Part shown: piece by piece, positions 44,463-53,073 of the stretch | Layout of the letters: every line of letters starts with the position of its first letter | Numbering within the stretch: the first letter of the stretch is position 1 | Source of the DNA: Bacillota bacterium | Lineage (GTDB): Bacteria; Vulcanimicrobiota; JAJTBE01 | Assembly (NCBI GenBank): GCA_021287065.1 | Contig: JAJTBE010000119.1 | Coordinates: forward strand, 33,050 to 97,049 | Length of the DNA stretch: 64,000 nucleotides | Reading direction: 5' to 3' | Position numbers and translations under genes: made by a program | The notes under the pieces: model-generated | Seen by the model: the letters and a program-made list of their open reading frames with translations, nothing else | What the model was told of the DNA's origin: nothing | Databases searched by the model: none

Positions 44463-44849
44463 TTTCTTAAAAACCTCCTGTTCAGTCGGTATTCCTATTT
44501 ACTTCAACTTCATAAAAATACCTTCAAGGCAGGTTTTCATTTATATGTCCCATTTTTATGAAGTATTTTGACAATTTCAATACCGGCTTTCCAAAAAAAA
44601 CTCTGCCTGTAACTGCATTGCCCCGCTTCCTCAGGGTAAGGCTATCCGCCGGTATTTCTGATTTTTAATAAAACTAAATGGCTTGAATTAACATCACCGG
44701 AAACAAGTGTTCCGGTGATAATGTTTACAATAACGTAGATTTACCATTTATATTGTATCCGATAGTTTATCAGGTAGCAAAGGAATTTTCCATATTCCTT
44801 GTTTGTGGTATAATTTTTTTGCAATAAACATGATTTAGGGTGAAAAACC
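44463..44849. other. Divergent intergenic region with a perfect hairpin
   Basis: A 387-base non-coding stretch between divergent genes. ATCACCGGAA and TTCCGGTGAT (44693-44702 and 44710-44719) form a 10-base perfect inverted repeat with a 7-base loop; it has no T-run. TATAAT at 44809-44814 is a likely -10 for the plus-strand gene at 44850. Otherwise nothing coding is seen. Confidence 0.55.
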
Positions 44850-45482
44850 TTGTGGCTTATGGAATTTTTCGTTAAAGCAGTTAAAAAAACAGTTCTTGGA
44901 ATCGGCAGATTTCTGGAATTTTTCACCATGGGTGAAACCGATTATAAGTTGCACACGCCGGAAGGAGAGGATTTTGAGGATGTTTCCGATCTGTTTAAGG
45001 CAAGGGCACTGGTGGCTAAAACAAAAGACATGATGCAGCAGGGTTTTGGCATTATCCTTGAATCCCCGGTGATTATTAATCTTTATGAAGGAAAAGAATT
45101 TGCCCTCAAAGACACCAAAAAAGAATTATGCGGAGTTTTGGGCCAGTATCATTATGAAAATCTGGGCAAAAATAATCTTGCGCATATGATCTATATTGCA
45201 AAGGGCCTTGAAAAAAGAAGATTTATGTCGGTTCTCGCTCACGAAATGACTCATGCATTCCTCCGTGAAGCAAAACTGATGAACTGTGACAGATACCTTC
45301 GTGAAGGTTTTGCAAGGTGGGTTGAATACAAAACTCTTATTTTTCTGGGCTTAAACGAAGAAGCGGAGAAAATTGTTCATATAAAAACTCACAAATATGG
45401 TAAAGATGTTGAAAAAATCTTCAGGCTCGAAAAAAAAGTAGGCACCGAAGGCGTTATTCAGGTGCTCAGGAGAATCGACTGA
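44850..45482 (+). CDS. DA1-like zinc metallopeptidase
   Basis: A 210-residue protein with an HExxH motif, SVLAHEMTHAFLRE (His131, Glu132, His135), followed by LREGFARWVEYKTL, where Glu152 is a good third zinc ligand. This arrangement is that of the DA1-like peptidase domain (PF12315-type). An amphipathic/hydrophobic N-terminus (FFVKAVKKTVLGIGRFLEFF) may attach it to the membrane. The start is GTG (AGGGTG 9 bases upstream); an ATG three codons later is possible. It is the first gene of a co-directional run toward hrcA, 139 bases before the macro-domain gene. Confidence 0.72.
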   Translation: MWLMEFFVKAVKKTVLGIGRFLEFFTMGETDYKLHTPEGEDFEDVSDLFKARALVAKTKDMMQQGFGIILESPVIINLYEGKEFALKDTKKELCGVLGQYHYENLGKNNLAHMIYIAKGLEKRRFMSVLAHEMTHAFLREAKLMNCDRYLREGFARWVEYKTLIFLGLNEEAEKIVHIKTHKYGKDVEKIFRLEKKVGTEGVIQVLRRID

Positions 45483-45621
45483 TATAAATGAAAACCGGAA
45501 AGGTTTAATATTAATACAGGATTCAGTGATTTTATCGTAGAATTGAAAACTTCTGTTCAATGCGGATTTTTACATCCGGATATACCCGACGGATTTTGAG
45601 GCAGATTGCCGACAGGAGCGG

Positions 45622-46164
45622 ATGCGCAGGATGAAACTGAAAATCAACAATACCGAAATAGAACTGGTTGAAGGTGATATTACGGAAATGGCTACCGATG
45701 CCATTGTAAATGCGGCTAATACTGCTCTTATACTTGGCAGCGGAGTAGCCGGCGCAATAAGAAGCAAAGGCGGACCCTCCATTCAGGAAGAATGCAACCG
45801 TATAGGCGGCACTTTTACCGGAGGTGCAGTGATAACCGGTGCAGGAAACCTTAAAACCAAACAGGTTATTCATGCCGTAGGACCAATTATGGGCGAAGGT
45901 GACGAAGAGGAAAAACTGCAAAACGCAGCATACAACAGCCTTCTGGTTGCCGATAAGTATCATCTCAAATCCGTTGCGCTTCCTGCCATCAGCACCGGAG
46001 TATATGGATTTCCAATGGAAAGATGTGCTGAAATTATGCTTCGCACTGCCGTGGAATACGCAAAGGGAGCCACCGCCATTGAACAAATCGTTTTCTGTCT
46101 TTACGGAAACAGTGCATTTAATGTATTTGCCCGTGAAATAAAGAAATATGGGGAGGCAAAATGA
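45622..46164 (+). CDS. Macro-domain protein (ADP-ribosyl / O-acetyl-ADP-ribose hydrolase-like)
   Basis: A 180-residue single macro domain. Key segments are VEGDITEMATDAIVNAANTA, GSGVAGAIRSKGG, GGAVITGAGNL and PAISTGVYGFPME, which form the ADP-ribose pocket of the MacroD/YmdB-like group. Such enzymes remove ADP-ribose from proteins or deacetylate O-acetyl-ADP-ribose. AGGAG lies 3 bases before the ATG at 45622 and 12 bases before the ATG at 45631; either may be used. The stop overlaps the start of the next gene by 4 bases (ATGA), so translation is coupled. Confidence 0.9.
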   Translation: MRRMKLKINNTEIELVEGDITEMATDAIVNAANTALILGSGVAGAIRSKGGPSIQEECNRIGGTFTGGAVITGAGNLKTKQVIHAVGPIMGEGDEEEKLQNAAYNSLLVADKYHLKSVALPAISTGVYGFPMERCAEIMLRTAVEYAKGATAIEQIVFCLYGNSAFNVFAREIKKYGEAK

Positions 46165-47516
46165 GGGTTTCCGAAAATAAAATACCGAAATTCCATTCTT
46201 TAATAAAATCATCGGGAGTTGTCTGCGCCGTTCTTCTGATATGCGCGGCACTGTTTATCTTTTGTGGCTGCGGTGGAAGCAAAAAGAAGAATTCGGATTC
46301 TTCAGCCGGCGGTAAAACCGAAATCACCATGTGGCATACCATGAATAAGGAAGAATCCGCCACTCTGGAAGCAATGATAAAAGAATACGAATCGCAGAAC
46401 CCTGATGTAACAATAAATATGCAGCCTGTACCTTTCGATCAGGCGCAGAATAAATTCAAGATAGCTGCACAGGCAGGGGATGCACCTGATGTATTCCGCT
46501 CGGAAATCGCATGGACCTGTGAAGAAGCAGCCCTCGGTTATCTTACCGAACTTGACGGTTATATAAGTCAGCAGGATAAAGAAGATTATCTGCCTGCTTC
46601 AATGGGTTATAATATCTATCAGGGGCATATCTACGGAATTCCGCAGGTTACCGACTGTCTGGCTCTTCTTTACAATAAAAAGATGTTCAGTGATGCCGGG
46701 GTAAAAGTGCCGGAAACAATGGACGAATTTGTAACCGCAGGCCAGAAGCTTACTGTTGATGAAAACGGCAAAACTGCAGCCGATCCCGGTTTCAACCCTG
46801 CAAAAATCAAACAGTGGGGATTCTATTTCACAGGCAAAGCATACGATTTTCAGCCCTTTATGTGGGCTTTCGGCGGCGGGCTTATTGATCCTGAAAAGAA
46901 AGAAATTCTTATAAACAACAAAGGCTCTGTTGACGGATTGAATTTCCTTATGGATCTCAGGGACAAATATCATGTTGTGCCTGAAAAATTTGACCTGAAG
47001 AGTTCTTATGATAACATGATGGCAGGTTTCAAAGATGCAAGATACGCAATGATCTTTAATGGTCCCTGGTCTACTGCCGACATCCTCAGGGGAGAACAGT
47101 TTAAGGACCCTTCAAACCTCGGAATAGCAGTGATTCCCAAAGGACCCGGCGGTTACGGCTCTCCGGTGGGAGGACACAACTATGTAATCTCCAGATCCTG
47201 CAAATATCCTGAAAAAGCCTGGAAATTCATCAATTTCCTTAATGAACGGCAGAATCAGGCTAAACTTGCTGTCAACAACAACCTTCTTCCTACAAGGAAG
47301 TCAACATACGAACTGCCGGAAATCAAATCGAACCCTGTGATTCAGGGCTTCAGGGCACAGCTTGAAGTTGCCCGCAACAGACCTGTTATCCCGCAGGGAG
47401 GCTTAATCTACAACGAGTTCAACCCTTACCTTCAGGCTGCTTATCTCAAAGCTATGAAGCCTCAGCAGGCTTTTGACGAGATAGCCCTGAACTGGAGAAA
47501 AATGCTGAGCTGGTAA
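46161..47516 (+). CDS. Extracellular solute-binding lipoprotein (family 1, sugar type)
   Basis: A 451-residue ABC-importer binding protein. The N-terminus has a hydrophobic stretch (VVCAVLLICAALFIFCGC) with a lipobox-like FCGC, so it is probably lipid-anchored. The mature part starts KTEITMWHTMNKEES and shows typical family 1 segments: PDVFRSEIAWTCEEAALGYL, YGIPQVTDCLALLYNKKMF, AMIFNGPWSTADIL and PVGGHNYVISRSC. The closest types bind maltose or related oligosaccharides. No permease or ATPase gene is adjacent. It overlaps the macro-domain gene by 4 bases and hrcA follows after 8 bases. Confidence 0.88.
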   Translation: MRVSENKIPKFHSLIKSSGVVCAVLLICAALFIFCGCGGSKKKNSDSSAGGKTEITMWHTMNKEESATLEAMIKEYESQNPDVTINMQPVPFDQAQNKFKIAAQAGDAPDVFRSEIAWTCEEAALGYLTELDGYISQQDKEDYLPASMGYNIYQGHIYGIPQVTDCLALLYNKKMFSDAGVKVPETMDEFVTAGQKLTVDENGKTAADPGFNPAKIKQWGFYFTGKAYDFQPFMWAFGGGLIDPEKKEILINNKGSVDGLNFLMDLRDKYHVVPEKFDLKSSYDNMMAGFKDARYAMIFNGPWSTADILRGEQFKDPSNLGIAVIPKGPGGYGSPVGGHNYVISRSCKYPEKAWKFINFLNERQNQAKLAVNNNLLPTRKSTYELPEIKSNPVIQGFRAQLEVARNRPVIPQGGLIYNEFNPYLQAAYLKAMKPQQAFDEIALNWRKMLSW

Positions 47517-47524
47517 AAGGAAGT

Positions 47525-48562
47525 ATGGAAGATCTCTTTACACCAAGACAACATCAGATATTATTGACGATAATACAGGAGTTTATAAATACCGCTGAAC
47601 CGGTGGGATCCACAACATTGGTCAAAAGGTATGGCTTTGCCCTTTCTCCTGCTACTTTGCGCAACGAAATGGCACGACTTGAAGATCTGGGTTTTCTCTT
47701 TCAGCCCCACACTTCATCGGGCAGAATTCCCACGGATCGTGCATACAGATACTATGTGGATTTTATCATGCAGAAAAGAATCGATCCCCCGGAAGATGTG
47801 GAAACCACCCTCAGGGAATACGAAAGGCTCGAGGCTCATCTCCATCGTCTTGTGGAAATCACCGTAAAACTCCTGTCGGATATAACCCGGCATACTTCTA
47901 TTGTGCTTGTCCCAAGATTCAGGCAGAATCTCTTCAGATACCTGAAAATCACACCTATAGAGGGCAGAAGGATTCTTCTGATACTTATGAGCAATACAGG
48001 GGCAATTCTCAATAAAGTGATAAGCCTCAGCAGGGATGTAACCGAAGAATACCTTGCCCAGATTACTGAAAACCTGAACAGAAGGCTCGAAGGCGTGTTT
48101 ATGGAAAACATAAGCCTTGAACTTCAGGGCAAAATGGAAGACGAAGCACAGGGCGAAATAGCGGAACATATAGGAATTCTTGCCAGAGAAGTAGCCCTTC
48201 AGGACGACAAAGGTTTAATATACGAAGGAACAAAGCATCTGCTTGCTGCTCCTGAGTTTCATAATATCGAAAGACTGAGATCCATTTTTGATTTTCTTGA
48301 AGATGAAAAAATTATCTCCGAAATTCTGAGAAATACTCTCAGAAGCGAAGGCATAAAAATACTCATTGGTGAAGAACACAAAATGGAATCAGTGAGAGAA
48401 TGCAGTTTTATCACAGCCACATATAAATTCGGCAGCACTCCCATCGGAAGCCTGGCTGTTATAGGACCCACCAGAATGCCTTACGGAAGGCTTATTCCGG
48501 TGGTTAATGCATGCGCTGAAATTTTTACTGAAAAACTGAATAAACTGGGAGATTTAACATAA
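47525..48562 (+). CDS. hrcA: Heat-shock repressor HrcA
   Basis: HrcA represses heat-shock operons by binding CIRCE operators and is helped by GroEL-type chaperonin. It has 345 residues. The winged-helix N-terminus (TPRQHQILLTIIQEFINTAEPVGS, then LSPATLRNEMARLEDLGF and HTSSGRIPTDRAYRYYVD) is highly conserved. The GAF-like middle and the ending SLAVIGPTRMPYGRLIPVV are intact. AGGAAG precedes the start. I found no TTAGCACTC-N9-GAGTGCTAA element anywhere in the cluster, so its target may be diverged. Confidence 0.96.
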   Translation: MEDLFTPRQHQILLTIIQEFINTAEPVGSTTLVKRYGFALSPATLRNEMARLEDLGFLFQPHTSSGRIPTDRAYRYYVDFIMQKRIDPPEDVETTLREYERLEAHLHRLVEITVKLLSDITRHTSIVLVPRFRQNLFRYLKITPIEGRRILLILMSNTGAILNKVISLSRDVTEEYLAQITENLNRRLEGVFMENISLELQGKMEDEAQGEIAEHIGILAREVALQDDKGLIYEGTKHLLAAPEFHNIERLRSIFDFLEDEKIISEILRNTLRSEGIKILIGEEHKMESVRECSFITATYKFGSTPIGSLAVIGPTRMPYGRLIPVVNACAEIFTEKLNKLGDLT

Positions 48563-48574
48563 CCGGAGGTTTAA

Positions 48575-50143
48575 TTGAACACACAGAAACCAGCAACAAG
48601 ACAGGAAATTGACGAAAGACTGTCATCACTTATATCAAATGCATCAGCAATAAGAGCTATCACGGGAGCCGTAGAGGGAACCCTCGGACCTCTGGGCCTC
48701 GATACCATGCTCGTTGACAGAAGCGGAGATATCATAATCACAAACGCAGGAGTAACAATCCTTGACAGGATGGAAGTTTCCCACCCTGCGGCAAGAATGC
48801 TCATAAGTATAGCAAGAGCACAGCACGATGAGGTAGGGGACGGCACAACCACAGCCACTATAATGGCAGGAACCATGATCTCGGAAGGTTTAAGCCATAT
48901 TTTAAAAGGCGTGCCCGTTTCAAGAGTTATTGATGGAATAAAAAAAGGCGTAACCAAAGCTATAGAAGTATTCAAAAAGCTTGCCGTGCCTGTGCAGTTT
49001 CCTGATGATCCTTCCATTCGGCAGACTGCCCTCATTGCCGGCAGAGGTATTGAAGATATAGCTGAAAAAGCTGCTCTTGCGGCAAAAATCTCAGGATATG
49101 AAAAACTCATGGATCCTTCGTTCAAACTCAAGGATATTGTTGTGGCTGTAGAAGGCGCTGATAACGAAGTGTTTGAAGGAATTATCATCAAAAAGAAACC
49201 CGTAAACGACGCAATGCCAGTAATGGTGGAAAAAGCCAGTATTCTCTGTATGGATGATTCCCTTGAACCGGAAAAACCCGAAGATGGAAGCCTGCATACG
49301 GAACTGGGTCTTCAGAGGCATTATCAGAAACAGAAAGAGTTCGAGGAACACCTCGGCGAAATTGTTATGTCGGGAGTTAAGGCGATTTTCCTTTCGAGAG
49401 GTCTTTCGGAAAAAGCTGAACAGATGCTGACGGAAATGGGCGTTCTTGTTGTTTCAAGATTAACCCTGCGTCAGATGAAACGCCTTTGTGAACACACCGG
49501 AGCCATTGCGGTTAAAAGATCTGCTCTTGAAAAGAAACCTGATGAACTTGAAAAATTTCTGGGTTGCGCAGAAAAGATCTATTCCGACAGAAAACTGAAA
49601 AATGTAAGAATACTCGGAGGCGGCGGAAAACCTGCAGCCACATTGCTTGTTGGAGCGCCAACCCCTGAAGTTGCTGAAGAAAAAGAACGCATTGCCTGTG
49701 ATGCGGTTTCTGCTGTTCAGGCAGCTGTAAGAGCCGGAGTCGTTTCCGGCGGAGGCTCGACGGAACTGGCGGTTTCCCAGAAACTCTTTGAATTCAGAAG
49801 TTCAATAAAGGGTATGAGTTCCTATGGCGTCGATTGTGTTATTGAATCACTGAAAAGACCCCTTGCCCAGATTATTCAGAATGCAGGTTTTAATCCTCTC
49901 GAAAAAGTGGAAGAGGTAATTTCCGCACAACTGAATTCCAAAAATTACTGCCTCGGCATAGACTGCGATACTGGGGAAGTAACTGACATGCGGACAATCG
50001 GCGTAATTGACCCGGCTCTTGTAAAGCTCCACGCTCTCAAGGCTGCAGGGGAAGTTGCGCAGGCAATTTTGAGAATCAATACCATAATCAAAATGAAGGA
50101 TGAAAAGGATTCCGGCATTCCGCAGGATTACATGGGCTTTTAA
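48575..50143 (+). CDS. Group III (archaeal-like) bacterial chaperonin
   Basis: A 522-residue chaperonin of thermosome/CCT type rather than GroEL. Evidence: [32 protein letters not shown] phosphate-binding region (residues 36-63), [27 protein letters not shown] near 86-98, and a C-terminal [12 protein letters not shown], all closer to archaeal sequences. The apical region is long enough to form the built-in lid, so no GroES partner is needed. Similar bacterial proteins, first described from Carboxydothermus, lie in hsp70 operons, as here between hrcA and grpE. It lacks a GGM tail. The start is TTG with GGAGG 6 bases upstream. Confidence 0.9.
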   Translation: MNTQKPATRQEIDERLSSLISNASAIRAITGAVEGTLGPLGLDTMLVDRSGDIIITNAGVTILDRMEVSHPAARMLISIARAQHDEVGDGTTTATIMAGTMISEGLSHILKGVPVSRVIDGIKKGVTKAIEVFKKLAVPVQFPDDPSIRQTALIAGRGIEDIAEKAALAAKISGYEKLMDPSFKLKDIVVAVEGADNEVFEGIIIKKKPVNDAMPVMVEKASILCMDDSLEPEKPEDGSLHTELGLQRHYQKQKEFEEHLGEIVMSGVKAIFLSRGLSEKAEQMLTEMGVLVVSRLTLRQMKRLCEHTGAIAVKRSALEKKPDELEKFLGCAEKIYSDRKLKNVRILGGGGKPAATLLVGAPTPEVAEEKERIACDAVSAVQAAVRAGVVSGGGSTELAVSQKLFEFRSSIKGMSSYGVDCVIESLKRPLAQIIQNAGFNPLEKVEEVISAQLNSKNYCLGIDCDTGEVTDMRTIGVIDPALVKLHALKAAGEVAQAILRINTIIKMKDEKDSGIPQDYMGF

Positions 50144-50152
50144 ACTGCACTG

Positions 50153-50216
50153 TCATGCGAAATTATTAAATTTAATTAACAAACCATAACAAGTTCGCAT
50201 GATAATGTTGTTAATT
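50153..50216 (+). promoter_or_regulatory. Interleaved inverted repeats upstream of grpE
   Basis: TCATGCGAA (50153-50161) pairs with TTCGCATGA (50194-50202), and AATTAACAA (50174-50182) pairs with TTGTTAATT (50208-50216). The order A-B-A'-B' is a pseudoknot-like or dual-operator layout. The last arm overlaps the likely -35 box. Confidence 0.5.
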
Positions 50217-50236
50217 CTGACAGGAAAAAAAATATA
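50208..50236 (+). promoter_or_regulatory. Probable promoter of grpE
   Basis: TTGTTA (50208-50213), a 17-base spacer, AATATA (50231-50236), 47 bases before the ATG. TTTACC...GGTAAA (50237-50261) forms a small inverted repeat in the leader. Confidence 0.4.
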
Positions 50237-50283
50237 TTTACCGAATAATCTATCAGGTAAAATTTAGTGAGGAGATATGGATT

Positions 50284-53001
50284 ATGAAAAAAAGAAGACG
50301 GCGTAGAAAAAACGTTTTCAATCCGGAGGAGCATCTTCCCAAACAGGTTGTTTCCATGTCCGACCTGCAGAGTGGCGATGAAGCGGACGACTCAGAAGAT
50401 ATCCTCGATGTTGAAGGCGAAGACGCCGGAGATGAGGGCGCATCATCGATCCAGGCGATTTCTTCCTCTGGCTTGTCTGACGGAACCGCGGAAAGCGTTC
50501 TTGCCAGTTTTTCCATTGAAGACGACCTGCTGAAACTTAACGAAGAAGTGGAAATTGACCTTTCGCTGTCTTCTCATCTTCAGTCGGGAGATTTTGGAAT
50601 ATCTCCGAAACCCCAGACTTCCCGTGAAGAAAACAGACAAGCTGCCGACAGGGATCTTCTGAAGCTCGACGAGCTTATGGATTTCAAGCATGGCCTTGAT
50701 GCCGTAGCCTCAATAGCTGAACTTGGCGAACCTGAAGAAGAACTGTTTGCCGGAAAGCTGGAGAAAGATGATTTTCTCTCCATAGATAAACACTCCTCAA
50801 AACTTGAAATTGAATATGATATTGAAGAAAAACCCTCCGCAGAATCAGTGCTGGATATGTTCGCTATGCCTAAGGGCGATTTAAGCGACATGTTCAAGGA
50901 AGAAATGATACAGGACGATGTTTTCTCAAGACTCTCAATAGAAGAACCCGAAGATGTCGAGCCTGAAACGGAAGCTATACCTGAACCGGAAGTGATTGAA
51001 GAAAAAACTGTGCCTGCAGTGGAAGAAAAAGTGGAAGAACCCGCACCGGTGGAGGAACAGCCCGCTGCCGTCGAAGAACCCGCTCAGGAAATACCCGAAG
51101 CACTGCCGGTTGTTGAAGAAACCCCGGTGGAAGAACCTATGCCGGAACCGGTTGCCGAAGTGAAGGAATCTGCTGAAGAACCTGCTGCTCCCGCTGTCAG
51201 AAAACAGGCTGTCGGCGAAGCCGGCGAGGATATAGTTAACGATTCCTTTGTCGTTTACCGCAAAAAACGTAAAACTGACGACATCATCAGAGAAATTGAA
51301 AAAACCAAGGCGGAAAAAACCGGACATCCCGCTTCACACGAAACCGAACCGGAAAAAGAAGAAGTTGTCCAGCCCGTGCCTGTAGTTGAAGTGGTGGAGG
51401 AGGTAAAGGCAGAAGTTGTGGAAGAACCCGCAGCCGGGGTTATAACTGCCGAACCCGAAACCTTACCGGCACCTGTTGCAGTACAAGCAGAGGCTGAAGA
51501 AGTAAAACCCGCCGCCGTGGCAGCGCCTGTGGTTGCAGAGGCTGTTCCGGCGCCAGTATTGCCTCAGACTTCTGAAGCAACATCTCAGATTGATGATGAA
51601 ATAGCCAATATCCGTAACGCAATGAGCACAATTCTTTCAAGAGTTGAATATCTTGAAAATGTGAAAAAACAGATTGAAACCGGCGGCACTCAAGCTCCGG
51701 TCCCAGTTCCCGAAGCAGCACCCGCACCGGCTGCGCCTGAAGCGCTTCCGGCTCCTGCCGTAAAGGCAGCTCCTGTACCTCCCGTAGTGGAACAGACGGA
51801 AGAACCTTTTATTCCAACCCTTGAAGTGCCGGAAATTGAGCATAAACCGGAAATCAAGGCGGCGGCTGAAGTCTCCGAACCGGTTCCCGCAAAAGTGGAA
51901 GTAGCTGAGATAAGTGTCAAGGAACAGAGAATCATCAGAAAAGAAGTTGATGATCTGCTCGAAGGCATATCCAAAGTGACAATAGAGAAGGAAATCGGAT
52001 TCTTCGGAAGCCTTATCAGAACTGTCCCCGCACTGTTCTTCCTCAAACCCCGCTTTGCAGAAATTGTGAGCAGGGAAGAAGCGGATTATAAAACACTGGT
52101 TGGACTCTACCGCATAGCTGCAAGATTCCTTCAGGATGAACTCGTTAAGAGAGAAAAGGAAATCGATCAGCTCAGAAAAGAATTCCAGAAATACAAAAAA
52201 GAATCTTCCTCTTCAAAACTGGAATACGCCCTTAAACCCTCCGGCAAACCCCAGCCTATCGTCAAAACGGAACCGGCTCTCACAGAGGGTGAAATGTTCG
52301 TTCTGAAGGAAGAAATCAGGAAGAAAGACAAGCGGCTTGTTGATCTGGATACAATGATTGACAGAATGAAACTGGATTTCGTCAATCTCAAGAACAGACA
52401 GCAGAAAGAAGTTGATATTCAGGTTCTCAGACAGACTGAGAGCATGGTGCTTCAGATGCTCACAGTGGTTGACAATCTGGAAAGAGCTATCGCATTTGCC
52501 TCCGGAAACGATTACAACAAAGCGGTTATCGACGGCTTCGTTATGACTCTGGATGGAATGCTCGGAATTCTGAAAAAACTTGGACTTGAAGACATACCTG
52601 CAAGAGATCGCAAGTTCGATCCCAACTTCCACGAATCCCTTCTGTTTGAAGAAACTGCTCAGTATCCTGATGGATATGTTATGGAAGAACTTCGCAAGGG
52701 ATATATGTTCGGTACAAAAGTTCTTCGTCCCGTTCAGGTTAAAGTATCGAGACTGCCCGCAGGAGCAGTTGCCCCCCCGCCTCCGATGCCAAAAACCGAA
52801 AAAGCGGCACCCGCACCGGCTAAAACCGAAGCCGCCGGACCCAACCCTCTTCCCGCTTCTGAAAAAATAAAAGAGGCGGAAAAAGAGGAAGTATCGGCGT
52901 CAACAGAGAAAGGTAGTGAGGGATATACACTTGAAGCATTCTTCGGGGGAAATCTCGACAAACTCAACCAGGACTGGAGTAGCGGCCCACCTATGGAATA
53001 A
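50284..53001 (+). CDS. grpE: GrpE nucleotide exchange factor with giant N-terminal extension
   Basis: A 905-residue protein; GrpE is normally about 180-220. The GrpE domain lies at about 665-823: a coiled coil (LVDLDTMIDRMKLDFVNLKNRQ), ESMVLQMLTVVDNLERAIAF, GFVMTLDGMLGILKKLGLEDI, FDPNFHESLLFEE and a final VLRPVQVKVSRL, which exchanges ADP on DnaK. Residues 1-215 are acidic. Residues ~215-520 are Pro/Glu/Val/Ala-rich and low-complexity. Residues 555-620 hold a second helical segment (FFGSLIRTVPALFFLKPRFAEIV). The C-terminus is an acidic tail. GAGGAG lies 8-9 bases upstream of the ATG. dnaK follows after 72 bases. Confidence 0.85.
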   Translation: MKKRRRRRKNVFNPEEHLPKQVVSMSDLQSGDEADDSEDILDVEGEDAGDEGASSIQAISSSGLSDGTAESVLASFSIEDDLLKLNEEVEIDLSLSSHLQSGDFGISPKPQTSREENRQAADRDLLKLDELMDFKHGLDAVASIAELGEPEEELFAGKLEKDDFLSIDKHSSKLEIEYDIEEKPSAESVLDMFAMPKGDLSDMFKEEMIQDDVFSRLSIEEPEDVEPETEAIPEPEVIEEKTVPAVEEKVEEPAPVEEQPAAVEEPAQEIPEALPVVEETPVEEPMPEPVAEVKESAEEPAAPAVRKQAVGEAGEDIVNDSFVVYRKKRKTDDIIREIEKTKAEKTGHPASHETEPEKEEVVQPVPVVEVVEEVKAEVVEEPAAGVITAEPETLPAPVAVQAEAEEVKPAAVAAPVVAEAVPAPVLPQTSEATSQIDDEIANIRNAMSTILSRVEYLENVKKQIETGGTQAPVPVPEAAPAPAAPEALPAPAVKAAPVPPVVEQTEEPFIPTLEVPEIEHKPEIKAAAEVSEPVPAKVEVAEISVKEQRIIRKEVDDLLEGISKVTIEKEIGFFGSLIRTVPALFFLKPRFAEIVSREEADYKTLVGLYRIAARFLQDELVKREKEIDQLRKEFQKYKKESSSSKLEYALKPSGKPQPIVKTEPALTEGEMFVLKEEIRKKDKRLVDLDTMIDRMKLDFVNLKNRQQKEVDIQVLRQTESMVLQMLTVVDNLERAIAFASGNDYNKAVIDGFVMTLDGMLGILKKLGLEDIPARDRKFDPNFHESLLFEETAQYPDGYVMEELRKGYMFGTKVLRPVQVKVSRLPAGAVAPPPPMPKTEKAAPAPAKTEAAGPNPLPASEKIKEAEKEEVSASTEKGSEGYTLEAFFGGNLDKLNQDWSSGPPME

Positions 53002-53073
53002 TCTCAGGCAGCCGTTTAACAAATCGAATATAAGTAAGTTTGAATTATAAGAAACTCTAAGGAGGAGATTTGG

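Noticed and set aside
44693..44719. Perfect hairpin as a terminator of the TPR gene
   Set aside because: It lies upstream of that divergent gene, not downstream, and lacks a T-run; kept only as an unexplained inverted repeat within the intergenic entry.
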